From NCBI GenBank assembly GCA_902618175.1, contig CACMZN010000008.1:1-60702 (forward strand): a DNA stretch of 60,702 bases. The letters are read 5' to 3'. Below the pieces are notes generated by a model. It saw only the letters and a list, made by a program, of their open reading frames with translations, was not told where the DNA came from and ran no database searches. Shown here one piece after another: positions 16,095 to 26,408 of this stretch; within the stretch, counting starts at the first letter, position 1; the number at the start of each line of letters is the position of its first letter. Origin of the DNA: an uncultured Verrucomicrobiota bacterium (GTDB taxonomy: Bacteria > Verrucomicrobiota > Verrucomicrobiia > Opitutales > Seribacteraceae). The translations under genes and the position numbers were made by a program.

Positions 16095-16511
16095 CTATTG
16101 AAGGGTTTCATCTTTAAAACGTGGGCCAACTGATGTACCGTTTTCATCCCACTCCTCAATCAGACCATATGCGACTCCGTCCTTGATTTTAGTTCTACTT
16201 CGAACTTCCCCATTTGCATGAAAAGCTTCGGCCACTCCGGTAAAAGGATCTTCCAAACCGATGGCGTACCACAGACCATCTTGGCGGAATTCCAAATCCT
16301 CATCCTGGTTTAGTTTTTGAAGATTGGTTACCTCCTCCGCGTTTTGGCTTGGCAGGTTCAAGTTCTCCAAGGTGCACTGAGTCGGCAACCAGATGATCGT
16401 CAAACCCAACAAAATAACTGCCCCAAACCACCAATAATAAACCGAAGGAATTCTACGATAAAACGGAACTACACTCGGATCAGGTGGAGTGGGAAATTGA
16501 AAATCCTTCAT
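16095..16511 (-). CDS. Membrane-anchored protein with a MORN-like (YwqK-type) repeat
   Basis: 138 residues from ATG 16511 (GTG at 16520 adds three). The N-terminus is proline-rich and followed by one membrane segment (WWFGAVILLGLTIIWLP). The outer part ends with a MORN-variant repeat, FTGVAEAFHANGEVRSRTKI then GVAYGLIEEWDENG, as in YwqK-type proteins. These short repeats bind lipids or partners; no enzyme motif is seen. It is the last gene of the MoxR-VWA operon, 27 bp after the DUF4159 gene, so it may be an envelope partner of that system. Confidence 0.7.
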   Translation of the reverse strand: MKDFQFPTPPDPSVVPFYRRIPSVYYWWFGAVILLGLTIIWLPTQCTLENLNLPSQNAEEVTNLQKLNQDEDLEFRQDGLWYAIGLEDPFTGVAEAFHANGEVRSRTKIKDGVAYGLIEEWDENGTSVGPRFKDETLQ

Positions 16512-16538
16512 CTGTGGCACAGATATGCTTGGATTCTC

Positions 16539-17534
16539 TCAGTTTAGCAAGGCGTAAAGAAAAACATTCATACCCAGTCGGGTATAAAATGCGTGGGCAT
16601 AGTTGCTGATCTCCTCTCCTGAGTAATATTTGAAGATTCTCCATCTGCCCTTTGGTTCCTGTACCCACATAGGCCGATGTCCAGACTCGGAATAGATTAC
16701 ATCCTTCAACCCATCTTCGCGAACGACTTCGTAGGTTCCGCCTGAAAAAGAAGCAAGTTTCAACTTTTCGTCAAAATCATCCGCCGATTCGCGAATCCTG
16801 AATGAAATAGGGGGAATCCACGCTCCGAATTCATCTTTTCCCCAGCCCATGGCGCAAATGGGTGAAGCAACGCAGGCCAACCGACCCTTTACCTTCAACC
16901 CAACAAATGAATAGGTTCCCTGTGGCCACTTTTCCTTTTCCACAAAGTCCAGCACCGTCTCAGGCAAGCGTTTTTGGTCTGCTTCAATCTTCAAGTCTTT
17001 ATTATTTGGAAGACCTTTGTAAACCGTTCTGAATATCTGGTGATTACGAGGCAAAGGTAGGAAAGGCTGATCTGGATAGATTTGGTCAAAGAGTTCGCGT
17101 ACTTCCGGTCTTTCTTCCCATGCCGCATAGCTATGTCCAAGATCCGACCCTAGGAAAGAGGCTTTTATGCCTGCGTCCAAATAAACGAAACCGCCCTGTT
17201 CCAAGTAGAATCTCAAAGCATCCCTCTCCTCCATTGAGAATTCCAAATTAGGTTGGTCATCGCAATTGACGTATAGAATGGGGTTTTCCATCAAACGTTC
17301 ATCCGTGAGATCGGAGAGATAAAGAGGATCAGTGTCAAAACGCGAAGTTGTTTCTTCATTCATGGTAGCCAGTAAGCTAGGCAGGGCGTCCGGATAGCGA
17401 CGTGTTCCCTTCTCACTTCTCAGCAGTTGCATGATGCGAATGCCGTATTCCGAATTGTTTATTTGATCGGCAAGAACTTCTTGTAGACAATGTGATATGA
17501 AAATTAGAAGAAGTAAAAGATTTCTAATTCTCAT
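16539..17534 (-). CDS. DUF4159 domain protein, exported
   Basis: 331 residues with a signal peptide (MRIRNLLLLLIFISHCLQEVLA, cut for length). The DUF4159 core is seen in NPILYVNCDDQPNLEFSMEE and LRFYLEQGGFVYLDAG, a glutamine-amidotransferase-like Rossmann fold without the catalytic triad. DUF4159 proteins recur in MoxR-VWA operons of Planctomycetes, Verrucomicrobia and Myxococci and have no assigned biochemistry. It overlaps the HEAT gene upstream by ATGA and is therefore coupled to it. Confidence 0.85.
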   Translation of the reverse strand: MRIRNLLLLLIFISHCLQEVLADQINNSEYGIRIMQLLRSEKGTRRYPDALPSLLATMNEETTSRFDTDPLYLSDLTDERLMENPILYVNCDDQPNLEFSMEERDALRFYLEQGGFVYLDAGIKASFLGSDLGHSYAAWEERPEVRELFDQIYPDQPFLPLPRNHQIFRTVYKGLPNNKDLKIEADQKRLPETVLDFVEKEKWPQGTYSFVGLKVKGRLACVASPICAMGWGKDEFGAWIPPISFRIRESADDFDEKLKLASFSGGTYEVVREDGLKDVIYSESGHRPMWVQEPKGRWRIFKYYSGEEISNYAHAFYTRLGMNVFLYALLN

Positions 17535-19117
17535 GGTTGAACCCCCAATCTATACAATTCGGACTTAGCCAACGAACTGATTCTGGCCGTGGGGTTTTTC
17601 TCGAGATATTTTAGCAAGGCCTCCACTCCCAGTTCGCGATCACCCAGCAAGGCATCCATGGCCGCTCTTTGGATGTCGTAGTCTTTGTCCAGTAAAGATT
17701 TCGACATGATTGCAATCCAACCGGGTGGTCGTCTCATTCCGAATGCCCGCAAGGTCGTGGAACGCACCAAAGGATTCTCATCTATCAGTAATTCAAAACC
17801 ATAGTCAGCCAATATCTCTTCTTCCGCCAAGACCATGGACTGGCCAGCAAAAATCCGTACGTCTGCAAATTCACTTGCTACCAATTCCCCTACTTCATCA
17901 GCATTCAAATCCTTTATTCTGCCCCTCAAACTTACTATTACGGCATCTCGTACGCCTTTATCTCTATCCTTCAAAGCAGACATCCAGGTAGAGGATTGAT
18001 CCAAGGTTTTGTTCATGCTCAGGTATCTTTGCCATGCGATGGCACGCATTCGGGAGCTGCTGTGCTCAGTCAAAGACAAATAAACTTCCATACCGTCTTC
18101 TCCCATGGCTGAAACGGCGTAGAGAATTGTGGTCACCTGTGAGTTCATTCCACGGGAAGACAACAAATATTTCTTTATGTCAGAAATCACCTCTTTGGGT
18201 ATACGCTCTCCGAAACGAGCCAACTCCACTGCAGCCATTGAAGTGACTTCAAGATCTTCATCTTTAGTCATAGATCTGAGAATCGAACGGTATCCTGCGT
18301 GATGCCTGCTGGAATCTCTGGCTACGTCGATGACTTTTAATCGGATCCCTTTGCTAGGGTTTTTACTGAGCCGACCAATTTCCGCCAAAACGTCGGGGTG
18401 GTCAGCATTTGCGGAAACCCGGTCCAAGGCAGCAAGCATTACGCCAGAGTCATCATCTCCCAACAACCGAATCAAAATCGAGGCCGGCAAATCCACCCGC
18501 AGATAAGGATGATATTTCAATAAATTCTGTCTCACAATCGCATCTTCGTCTAGAAAGGATCGGAGAGTTAATTCAAAAAGATCGGTACGCAACCGAGCCG
18601 GAACGGATCGATAAACCTTCCGACCATTTATCTCTGTGATCTCCATTCCACCTCTCATTAATCCACTGATCAATTTGGGTATCATCGAAGAAACCTCTCG
18701 CCTGACTTCGACATCGGAATCGCCCAACTTTGAAAAAACCTTTTCGACCAGTGATTTTTCGTACAACGGATGACCGTTGCTGGAGTGTTCAGCCAAGGAA
18801 ACCATCGCTGCTCTACGAACGAGAGCACTGGAATCATCTAGAGCTCCAACCAAAGTAACGGATGATTGCAAACTTGGATATTTACCCAATAATTTGGCTG
18901 CTCCCACTCTCATTCCCTCTTTACCCAGTCTCAGATCCTCACTCGCCTTGCGAACAGTTTCTGCCTGAGTAGTTCGAATGGCAGGCTTCGCCACGTGGTC
19001 GTTCTCCTTTTCCAAATTGCTAGACTTGAGATTTGCATTAGTCTGCGGATTGAACGGAAAAAGAAAATTGCTGAAACAGACAACTCCAAGGATTGTAGGC
19101 AAAAAAAGATTCTTCAT
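17531..19117 (-). CDS. Exported HEAT-repeat protein
   Basis: 528 residues from ATG 19117, chosen because it overlaps the upstream stop as ATGA and gives a signal peptide (MKNLFLPTILGVVCFSNF). The rest is an array of HEAT repeats of about 30-36 residues, with recurrent patterns such as SSALVRRAAMVSLAEHSS, DSDVEVRREVSSMIPKL and DKDYDIQRAAMDALLGD. Such solenoids act as scaffolds. A periplasmic location is inferred from the signal. In this operon it probably links the membrane VWA proteins to the DUF4159 protein. Confidence 0.85.
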   Translation of the reverse strand: MKNLFLPTILGVVCFSNFLFPFNPQTNANLKSSNLEKENDHVAKPAIRTTQAETVRKASEDLRLGKEGMRVGAAKLLGKYPSLQSSVTLVGALDDSSALVRRAAMVSLAEHSSNGHPLYEKSLVEKVFSKLGDSDVEVRREVSSMIPKLISGLMRGGMEITEINGRKVYRSVPARLRTDLFELTLRSFLDEDAIVRQNLLKYHPYLRVDLPASILIRLLGDDDSGVMLAALDRVSANADHPDVLAEIGRLSKNPSKGIRLKVIDVARDSSRHHAGYRSILRSMTKDEDLEVTSMAAVELARFGERIPKEVISDIKKYLLSSRGMNSQVTTILYAVSAMGEDGMEVYLSLTEHSSSRMRAIAWQRYLSMNKTLDQSSTWMSALKDRDKGVRDAVIVSLRGRIKDLNADEVGELVASEFADVRIFAGQSMVLAEEEILADYGFELLIDENPLVRSTTLRAFGMRRPPGWIAIMSKSLLDKDYDIQRAAMDALLGDRELGVEALLKYLEKNPTARISSLAKSELYRLGVQP

Positions 19118-21273
19118 CTCAAACCCGATTGTCTTCTCAACAACCATTCGATGCCCGCCGCCAAGAACAATGCAATGAAAATAGGCCAGGTCTCAGCCAA
19201 GTACCTCTTTTTTTTCACTACCGGAAGATCTTTGGCGAAAGTTGGCTTCCACGCGGAATCCAAGTCTTCAACTGCCCGAAATTCACCTCCAGTCAATTTA
19301 GCTAGCATTTTCAAGTCTCTCTCTCCGTAAGACAGATCGCTTGCTTCCTCCCCATACTCGGAAACCCTGATGAATTCACGAGAATCAAGACTTTCACCAT
19401 CTGGGAAGTTCAGGGAATACCTAACCTCATAAGCACCTGGCAAAACAGGACGAAACGAACCTGCATATCGACCGGCAAACGATCCTTCCGGATAAAGTTG
19501 AATGGTTTGTACCAAGCCATCCGGACCAGAAATTTGCGCTTTTACCATGGCATCAAGGGACGGTTCGAAATCGGATCCCAACACATCCACGCAGAGAGAC
19601 GATACTGTCCCCCGAGAGACTACCTCACTCGCTTCCTGTACTTTTATGCGATCCTGAATTCCCTCACCAAGCCATTGCATGACTGCCCTCCAAAATATCC
19701 CAAATTCTTTCGCACCATCTTCATTTTGCAAAGCCCTCCTCCAATCATGAGGCACTCCCCAATACGCAACCTTGCCAGCGCCGTATGCCTGCACACTCAG
19801 CACAGACCTCCCGTTGGCCCGGGAAACCACTACTCCACGGGCTCCCTGGTTCTGTTCCTCGACAAAAAAACCAGGAAGTCTTCGCGGGAGGAATGCCTTC
19901 ATCTCTTCAGTCTTGTCTTCGGGTCCAAAGAGAGGCTCCCGGATGGTTTGCAGAGACAAATCTTCCTTTGCCATGACTCGCTCGATGGAGCGAACCGGAA
20001 TTAAACCACCCAGCATTTCCTTTGCACCTTCCAGCGGGCCAAAAAGGAGCAGGCCCCCACCACGCTTTTGTACATAATTCTTGAGGGAAGTAATCATATT
20101 GGGTTTCAATTCCGGAAGTACTTCCAGATCGATCACCATGGCATCGAACTCCATCCAGTACGAAGGATCAGACGGACTTTCAGGTTTGACCAGATCACCG
20201 AATGCATGAAATGCATCTTCTCCAAGCTTGATGATTGCATTGAACTCAAAACTTTCGTCATTGTTCAAAACTCTTTTCAAGAATGGATAGAGTGGATGTG
20301 GTTGATTCGACAAATACAGCAGGGAAAAGTTTTCCGGCGGTTTTACTACCACAAGTAAGGAATCCAAATCATTCGAGGGATCGGAGTCGCCATCAGGAAC
20401 CTTCAGTTTCACTTGATAAGAATGAGGTCCGGCAACCAATGGTATGTGAGGAGGCAACTTAATTTCTCTGATCTCGCCTGCTTCCAGCGTAAGTGAGAAT
20501 TCGTCCAATTGATCCTCTTCCGAAAAAAGACTCAAACTTGTCTTCACTTCTTTTGAGAATCCATTTTCCACCTGTACCGAAAAGAACAGTTCCTCTTTTG
20601 CCGTGGCATTGGGCTTCCTTTCGGTGAAATGGATGGCAAGATCTCCACGCTCCACTTTTCGACCCACGCCAATCACATTCACAGGTATGCCCCTTGAACG
20701 ATATTCTCCAGCTATCTCAAGATAGGGGATTCCATGGTTGCTTATTCCATCGGTAAATACAACGACAGAACCAAGAGGTGAGTCTGGATCATCTAATGTA
20801 AGTCCTTGCCTCAAGGCATCCCCAAGGGCGGTTTTTCTACCCAATTCGGTCTCAGACCAAGATTCTGAAGACATTCGATCGGTTTGTTTTGCAAACCCCA
20901 AATTCTCCACTTTTCCATATTGCTTGCGACATGAGTTCAACCATGAATTTTCAGCAGTCAGGTCAAGAAAGGGACGAACGAGCTCGATTCTACGAAATCC
21001 AAACTTGTCATCATGGGCATTCATGCTTCCTGACAAATCAACTAGATTCAACAGACGGAGTTTAGAAGCATCCCTTTGCTCAGTTTCCCAATATGGTCGG
21101 GCAAAAAGCAATAAAATCATCAATATCACAAAAGTTCTCAGACCGAAGAGTTTCCATGCCAAAGGAGTGAGGGTGGAAGCAAACAATGCCAAGCCTTGAT
21201 ACAACAGACTCGCAAACAACAAAATGCAAACCAAACCAAACATCAGAGTTGGAATCGATCCCTCCAAACCCAT
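19114..21273 (-). CDS. Membrane VWA-domain protein with glutamine-amidotransferase-like domain
   Basis: 719 residues. Two N-terminal membrane segments (about 9-30 and 44-58), then a von Willebrand A domain whose metal site is intact (D79-L-S81-G-S83, with VVFTDGISNHG later). A middle beta region with CARDB-like features (ENGFSKEVKTSLSL) is followed by a GATase1-like domain (LKNYVQKRGGGLLLFGPLEG) and a C-terminal membrane segment (FIALFLAAGIEWLL). The topology puts most of it in the periplasm. It starts 2 bp after the DUF4175-like gene and ends overlapping the HEAT gene. Confidence 0.85.
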   Translation of the reverse strand: MGLEGSIPTLMFGLVCILLFASLLYQGLALFASTLTPLAWKLFGLRTFVILMILLLFARPYWETEQRDASKLRLLNLVDLSGSMNAHDDKFGFRRIELVRPFLDLTAENSWLNSCRKQYGKVENLGFAKQTDRMSSESWSETELGRKTALGDALRQGLTLDDPDSPLGSVVVFTDGISNHGIPYLEIAGEYRSRGIPVNVIGVGRKVERGDLAIHFTERKPNATAKEELFFSVQVENGFSKEVKTSLSLFSEEDQLDEFSLTLEAGEIREIKLPPHIPLVAGPHSYQVKLKVPDGDSDPSNDLDSLLVVVKPPENFSLLYLSNQPHPLYPFLKRVLNNDESFEFNAIIKLGEDAFHAFGDLVKPESPSDPSYWMEFDAMVIDLEVLPELKPNMITSLKNYVQKRGGGLLLFGPLEGAKEMLGGLIPVRSIERVMAKEDLSLQTIREPLFGPEDKTEEMKAFLPRRLPGFFVEEQNQGARGVVVSRANGRSVLSVQAYGAGKVAYWGVPHDWRRALQNEDGAKEFGIFWRAVMQWLGEGIQDRIKVQEASEVVSRGTVSSLCVDVLGSDFEPSLDAMVKAQISGPDGLVQTIQLYPEGSFAGRYAGSFRPVLPGAYEVRYSLNFPDGESLDSREFIRVSEYGEEASDLSYGERDLKMLAKLTGGEFRAVEDLDSAWKPTFAKDLPVVKKKRYLAETWPIFIALFLAAGIEWLLRRQSGLR

Positions 21274-21275
21274 GC

Positions 21276-24200
21276 TTACTTGCCCTCCGCAATTCGACGA
21301 AAATACTCTTCAACTTGTCTCTTGTAACGACTTGGAGGTGCCGTTGAAGCTTGATTCCTACGCAAAAGATCTTGCTTCGCCTCTTGCCAAAAAAATTGTT
21401 CAACCAAATCCAAAGCATCGAAAACGGCAGCGGCGGCCATTGACTTCGATCGCTCGGGACTTTCACTATTTGCCACCTGATCGAAGAAATCAGTGAGGTT
21501 TTTCAGACGATCACTTGGGTCGGAGCCGGATAGGGACTTCAAGCCCTCAGCCAACTCACCGGAACGACTCTTCAGATCCTTTGCATTCATTTCCTCGAGA
21601 GATTGTTGTGTGTCTACAAGTTTTTCGACAAGTTCCTTCAGAGCTTGGTTTCCCGTATTACGCAGTTTGTCGGCCACTTCTCCAATATCACCATCCAAAC
21701 TTTCCAAGTTCTCGGCTAGTTTGCTCTGTTCTTTGCCTGCTTGTTCGTACCGTTCATAAAGAAGAGCATTTGAAGCTCGCTTGCCTGAGGCTTCGATACC
21801 ATCTTCCCTAGCTCTGCGAGCGCCTTTCAATAAATCTTCCATGGCATTATCGCTAAATCTTCCCATGGATCGGGCCATTTGATCCAAATCCTCAAGTAGA
21901 TTTTTCGTATTGGAATTCAATTGATCCTGCAGATCTTTCAAGGTTTCGCCCTGACCGGGATTCGCTTCCTCCGACTTTTTCTCAAGCATTCTTTCGCTTT
22001 TCGCCAATTCATCCGCCCGTTCACTAAGCTGGTCAACCATTGAAGCAGCCAGACCGGCCATTCTTTGCTCAAGTTTGGACTTCGCATCATTCATGGCATT
22101 TGCTGCCAAATCTCCATGCGGTTCAGCATCACGCGGATCATTCCGTCTCAAATCCTCGCTCGCACCTTTCATTTCATCCTCCGCCAAATCCAGATCGGCA
22201 ACTTCATCAAGCTTACCTGTGCGATCATACCACTGATCGCGAATTTCCATCAAATCTCTACGAATTTCCTCTTGATCTTTGGCCAGTTTAAATAGCTTAT
22301 CGCCTTGTTTTCCTGACCCTGCAGCCCTTCCGATTTCCGTATTCAACTCATTTTGACGCTCTTCCAGATCATCCAATTTCTTTAAATCTTCGGCAAGTTG
22401 ATCGAGTTCCTCGAAAGGATTATGCTCCCGTTTGTCTTGATCAGTGGAATTTGAATCTTCCCCAGCTTCGGAAAGTTCAGATTGTTTTTTCTGTTTTTGC
22501 TTCTGTTTGTCCATCTTTCTCATCAGTGCATAAAGCTGCACCAACTTGCGTAGAGTTTCTTCGGATGGCTCAAGAGACTCCTCCAGCATGAGATCACCGG
22601 CATAAATTTCAGTCTGCTCGATATGATAAGTCGCCTCATTAAGTAATTCTCCTGAATCAATTCCGTCCACAATTGGAAATGCCCCTTCAAACTCATCATA
22701 GACCTTAGTCATCTCGTGTTTCATACTGAGTGCATCTGCGGATATGGAAAGAGAGGATCTCTCGCGTGCAAGTTCATCTTCTTCGATCAAAGCATCATAG
22801 GTGGAACGAATGATTGTCTTTGTTTTGTTGATGAAATCTCTTACCGGAATTTCCTTTTGCTGCATGTCACCCTCTCCCCCACTTCCTTCCGTCGAATTCC
22901 CTTCAGGTGGAAGTACTTCGATGAAATAAATCTCGGAGCGAGCAACTTGTCCCTCAGGTTCCTTGTTGTCCATCGCCAGGGCCATGTAAGTCAGGACATC
23001 CCCCACTGCTAAAGTCTTTTCGTTAAGATCGAAAACATAGGTGAGGTTTGTTTCTTTTTCTCCAGATTCCACAAATATCGATTCTTCGGTCTTTTCTCCA
23101 GCATGAGAGACATTGATTCGCACATCTGAAATTCCATAATCATCCGCAGCAAAGACCTCCACAAGAAATCTTGCGTCTGCGGGGAGTTGAAGATCTTTCG
23201 CTGGTTGCGAGATTTCAACCAGAGGTGGGTCGTCGTTCTGCATGGAAAAGACAATGTCGTCCAATACAATTGGTGCTCTGTGACTTTCCGTGGGATCCGA
23301 AAGCTCGATGCGACCCGTCCAATCCGCCGACAAATCAAAACGATGCTGAAACCTGTTGTTTCCAAGTGGTTTGAGAGTATGGTTGCCATCTGTACACTTT
23401 AAGACTGCATTCACCAAAGGGGGGGATTTCTCTGCTTCCAACTTCAAGTTTATGAAACTACCCTCCGATGCCTTCTGGTAGCCAAACCCCTCATGAACGA
23501 ATGATTCCAATCCCGTGTAATGAGGCGGATCCACTGTCCATGAAACGCTTTTTAGCGCTGGAGGGTCATACGGACTTAATTGATTCCATTCCCCTTCCAA
23601 GCTTGAAGTCACCACACGGTAGGCGAAGACTTCTTGCAAAGCAGGCACAATAAATTCAAATCTCCCCAGAATTGGTGTTGTAAGCATTTCCATACGAGTA
23701 ATTCCAGCATCTTCGTGGAATTCGATGAAAGCGTCCTTAGTACCCCGGTGGCCTCTGGTAACGTCAGCAAAAATTGATACGTCAGTACCGGAACTGAACT
23801 CCATTGTCGCCTCATGCGAAATCGCATCGTCATCCCCAGTCATTGCGGTGAAAACATCCAAACCAGGTTCTTCGGACATCGAGTCCAGCGCTTTCCTAAT
23901 CGGACTGCTGTTCGAGCTCAAAAGCGATAGAAAAAAAGCAAATGCAAATGCTGCTCCAAGTAAAAGCCAAAAATTCCCATTAGGTCTCGAACCTTTACCC
24001 CAGACAACCTCATGCACTTTTTTTTCGGTTTGAGCCAAAACACGATTTTCCATGTAGGAGAGATTTCGTTGTTTTGATTTCTTATTTAGTTCCAAAGCGC
24101 AATTGAACAAGTCCATGAGATTTGGATTGGCTTTTTCAGTCGCTTGAGCAATCTTCTCGGAGTTTGGTCTTTTCATCCAAAAAAAGATTACCAGACTCAA

Positions 24201-24401
24201 TACGGTGAGTGCACTGATTACACTTGCTGTAAGGATCCAATCCAAAGCTACCTTTTCCTGAATGGGATAAAATTTATCAAACGTATCCAGCAAGAAGATC
24301 AAACCAGGCCATACCAGTGCTCCCAATGCGACGGCCAACAAACTTCTGTTGCAAAGGAAAAAAAAGGTTTCCCGGCGCAACCTCTTGATGAATTCATTCA
24401 T
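21276..24401 (-). CDS. Large membrane protein, DUF4175-like, with charged coiled-coil tail
   Basis: 1041 residues from ATG 24401, which overlaps the upstream stop by 8 bp. Three membrane segments (around 20-40, 40-60 and 125-145), then beta-rich periplasmic domains (SWTVDPPHYTGLE, DDYGISDVRINVSH) and a long helical C-terminal half rich in Lys, Glu and Gln (MRKMDKQKQKQKKQ, EELDQLAEDLKKLDDLEERQ). This layout matches DUF4175-type proteins beside MoxR-VWA genes. No catalytic motif is seen. It is probably the large structural subunit of the operon product. Confidence 0.75.
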   Translation of the reverse strand: MNEFIKRLRRETFFFLCNRSLLAVALGALVWPGLIFLLDTFDKFYPIQEKVALDWILTASVISALTVLSLVIFFWMKRPNSEKIAQATEKANPNLMDLFNCALELNKKSKQRNLSYMENRVLAQTEKKVHEVVWGKGSRPNGNFWLLLGAAFAFAFFLSLLSSNSSPIRKALDSMSEEPGLDVFTAMTGDDDAISHEATMEFSSGTDVSIFADVTRGHRGTKDAFIEFHEDAGITRMEMLTTPILGRFEFIVPALQEVFAYRVVTSSLEGEWNQLSPYDPPALKSVSWTVDPPHYTGLESFVHEGFGYQKASEGSFINLKLEAEKSPPLVNAVLKCTDGNHTLKPLGNNRFQHRFDLSADWTGRIELSDPTESHRAPIVLDDIVFSMQNDDPPLVEISQPAKDLQLPADARFLVEVFAADDYGISDVRINVSHAGEKTEESIFVESGEKETNLTYVFDLNEKTLAVGDVLTYMALAMDNKEPEGQVARSEIYFIEVLPPEGNSTEGSGGEGDMQQKEIPVRDFINKTKTIIRSTYDALIEEDELARERSSLSISADALSMKHEMTKVYDEFEGAFPIVDGIDSGELLNEATYHIEQTEIYAGDLMLEESLEPSEETLRKLVQLYALMRKMDKQKQKQKKQSELSEAGEDSNSTDQDKREHNPFEELDQLAEDLKKLDDLEERQNELNTEIGRAAGSGKQGDKLFKLAKDQEEIRRDLMEIRDQWYDRTGKLDEVADLDLAEDEMKGASEDLRRNDPRDAEPHGDLAANAMNDAKSKLEQRMAGLAASMVDQLSERADELAKSERMLEKKSEEANPGQGETLKDLQDQLNSNTKNLLEDLDQMARSMGRFSDNAMEDLLKGARRAREDGIEASGKRASNALLYERYEQAGKEQSKLAENLESLDGDIGEVADKLRNTGNQALKELVEKLVDTQQSLEEMNAKDLKSRSGELAEGLKSLSGSDPSDRLKNLTDFFDQVANSESPERSKSMAAAAVFDALDLVEQFFWQEAKQDLLRRNQASTAPPSRYKRQVEEYFRRIAEGK

Positions 24402-26391
24402 GCGACGAAACGATTTCCTTTGGGGAGGACTTGGATGGACGAGACACGAGCATCTCAATAACCAAAATGATCACTGCAAATATGGCAAACCACAACCACA
24501 GAGAATGGGTTTCTCCAGAACTCAAACCTGCTAACTCGACTCGGGAAGGAGGTTTCAGTGATTGACTTCCCAGAGCATCTTGGATCTCAACCAAGGGAAA
24601 AGTATCAGGCGACGATTCGGCTGAAGAAAGAACGACTTCCAGCCATTGGTTCTGGAAACGAAACACTCCCGGCTTTTCCGCCTGAAAGAAATTTTCTTCT
24701 CCCCAAGTCTCACCCGGTTTGAGAACTGGCCATGATTTGCTTGAGGACGCGTTTTCACCTTGTTTGGCAAGTTCCATGATCAAAGGAAGAAATGAGTTGC
24801 GAAAGGGCAAGTCGGACCAAGACGAACTCATGCGAAAGGGAAGGAAAACCAAACGCCCCCCCTTTTTGAAATTTCTGACTACACCAAGGGGACGACCCTC
24901 CCGATCCCGAAGAGGTACTTCCAAATTCTGAGCGAGTTTCCTCACGATACCGAAACGTTTAATTGAAGTCAGATAGAGATCCTTTGCTGAACTTCCAGCA
25001 AAGACTTGCTCCAGTGGACTTCCTTGATCCAATGCGGAAAAACGAAAAGGAGTCGGATTCCTAGACGCGCCTCCAGCAAGGCGAAGAAAAGTAAAATCCA
25101 TAAGTTTCGACTGCTGCATATTTGATACGGTTGCTGAAAAGAGATTATCCGGGGTAACCATTGCCACACCGCCCTCCTGTAGAAAATTAAGTAGTACAGG
25201 ACTCAATTTTTCTTCGGAAAACCAGTTTCCCATACCCAGAATCAAAAGAAAATCGATGGATGGAAGCTCTTCCCCCAAGCGCATGGCATCGGCAGAGTCT
25301 TGGTTTAATTCCCATCGATTCCATCCGTTGTCTCCAGCGCTTAGAATTGCAAACTTCAGAAAATTCTTTTCCTCGTTGGTGTCCGGATGATTTTCATTTT
25401 TCAACCAGAACCCAAACTTCCGAGCCGGTGGGGACATTAGCAAAATCTCTCTTTCGTCATCAAGTGAGAAGGAATCCTTACCAAGCAATTCTACTCTTGC
25501 TTTGGAAAAAGTCCCGGCAGGCAAAATGAACTGTGCCTGAGCCGAACCAAAAGGAGGAAGAGAAATTCCCGTTCGCTGAGCCTCTTCTCCTCCAACGGTC
25601 AAAGCCAATTCATCCTCGATTGGCGTATCTTCCCAGTTGCGCACCACCACCCAAATCCTGATTTTGTCAGGTCCTGAGGGAACTGCTCTGATTTCCGCGA
25701 TGCTTCGATTGGCGGAACGACCGCTTGGGGCGACCAAACTGCCAACTTGAACAAGTTCATAATCAATCCCTTTTGATGCGAGATCTTGAAAGGTCGATTG
25801 CCAGTCTCCTTTTTGAAAATCGCTGATTATAATCAAATTTTTTTTCTGAGCGTCTTTTCCAAAAAAACTGGCGATCCCTTCCAACATGACTTGCGGATTT
25901 CCTTTCTGCCAATCATGACCTAGATCTTCCACCGCCTGAGTCAAAATTTGTTCTTCCGTACCAATAGGCCATTCATTCAAAATTTCTCCTCCAAAGGTGA
26001 CCAAACCCATCCGAGACTCGCTTTGTTTTATACGCTCGACAGCTACTCGTTTTGCTTCATTCATGGAACCCCACCCTTGCATGCTCGGACTTAAGTCAAT
26101 AGCCAAGAGTATTTCGGTACGTTTCTTCGGAGCAGAATCCTCTGATGCACTTATCCAGTATGGATCAGCCAAAAGGATGGTCAAAGTCACAAAAAACATG
26201 ACTCTGAGGAAAAGAAGAAATAGATCAGAAGGTTTCTTTTTTCCGGTTCTTGGCATCCTCGATGGGCGAATGAACCGAAGTGACGAAAAAGCAAACTTCC
26301 GGGTGACTCTTCGATAAGCCATGTGAGCAATAATGGGGAGACTAATTGCAAGAGCCGTCCAGAAAGCAGCTGGCTGAGCAAATTCAAGCAT
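24394..26391 (-). CDS. BatA-type aerotolerance protein with VWA domain
   Basis: 665 residues. The BatA N-terminal module is clear: membrane segment at about 8-24, FSSLRFIRPSRMPRTGKKK, and a second membrane segment (about 58-75) ending ADPYW. The VWA domain follows with its metal site D99-L-S101-P-S103 and IIISDFQKGDW. A GATase1-like region (FLQEGGVAMVTPDN) and a C-terminal membrane segment (WFAIFAVIILVIEMLV) complete it. BatA-type proteins work with MoxR ATPases and DUF58 proteins in envelope stress or complex assembly. Ends 17 bp before the DUF58 gene on its upstream side. Confidence 0.88.
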   Translation of the reverse strand: MLEFAQPAAFWTALAISLPIIAHMAYRRVTRKFAFSSLRFIRPSRMPRTGKKKPSDLFLLFLRVMFFVTLTILLADPYWISASEDSAPKKRTEILLAIDLSPSMQGWGSMNEAKRVAVERIKQSESRMGLVTFGGEILNEWPIGTEEQILTQAVEDLGHDWQKGNPQVMLEGIASFFGKDAQKKNLIIISDFQKGDWQSTFQDLASKGIDYELVQVGSLVAPSGRSANRSIAEIRAVPSGPDKIRIWVVVRNWEDTPIEDELALTVGGEEAQRTGISLPPFGSAQAQFILPAGTFSKARVELLGKDSFSLDDEREILLMSPPARKFGFWLKNENHPDTNEEKNFLKFAILSAGDNGWNRWELNQDSADAMRLGEELPSIDFLLILGMGNWFSEEKLSPVLLNFLQEGGVAMVTPDNLFSATVSNMQQSKLMDFTFLRLAGGASRNPTPFRFSALDQGSPLEQVFAGSSAKDLYLTSIKRFGIVRKLAQNLEVPLRDREGRPLGVVRNFKKGGRLVFLPFRMSSSWSDLPFRNSFLPLIMELAKQGENASSSKSWPVLKPGETWGEENFFQAEKPGVFRFQNQWLEVVLSSAESSPDTFPLVEIQDALGSQSLKPPSRVELAGLSSGETHSLWLWFAIFAVIILVIEMLVSRPSKSSPKEIVSSHE

Positions 26392-26408
26392 TTAATTTTT
26401 CCAACATG

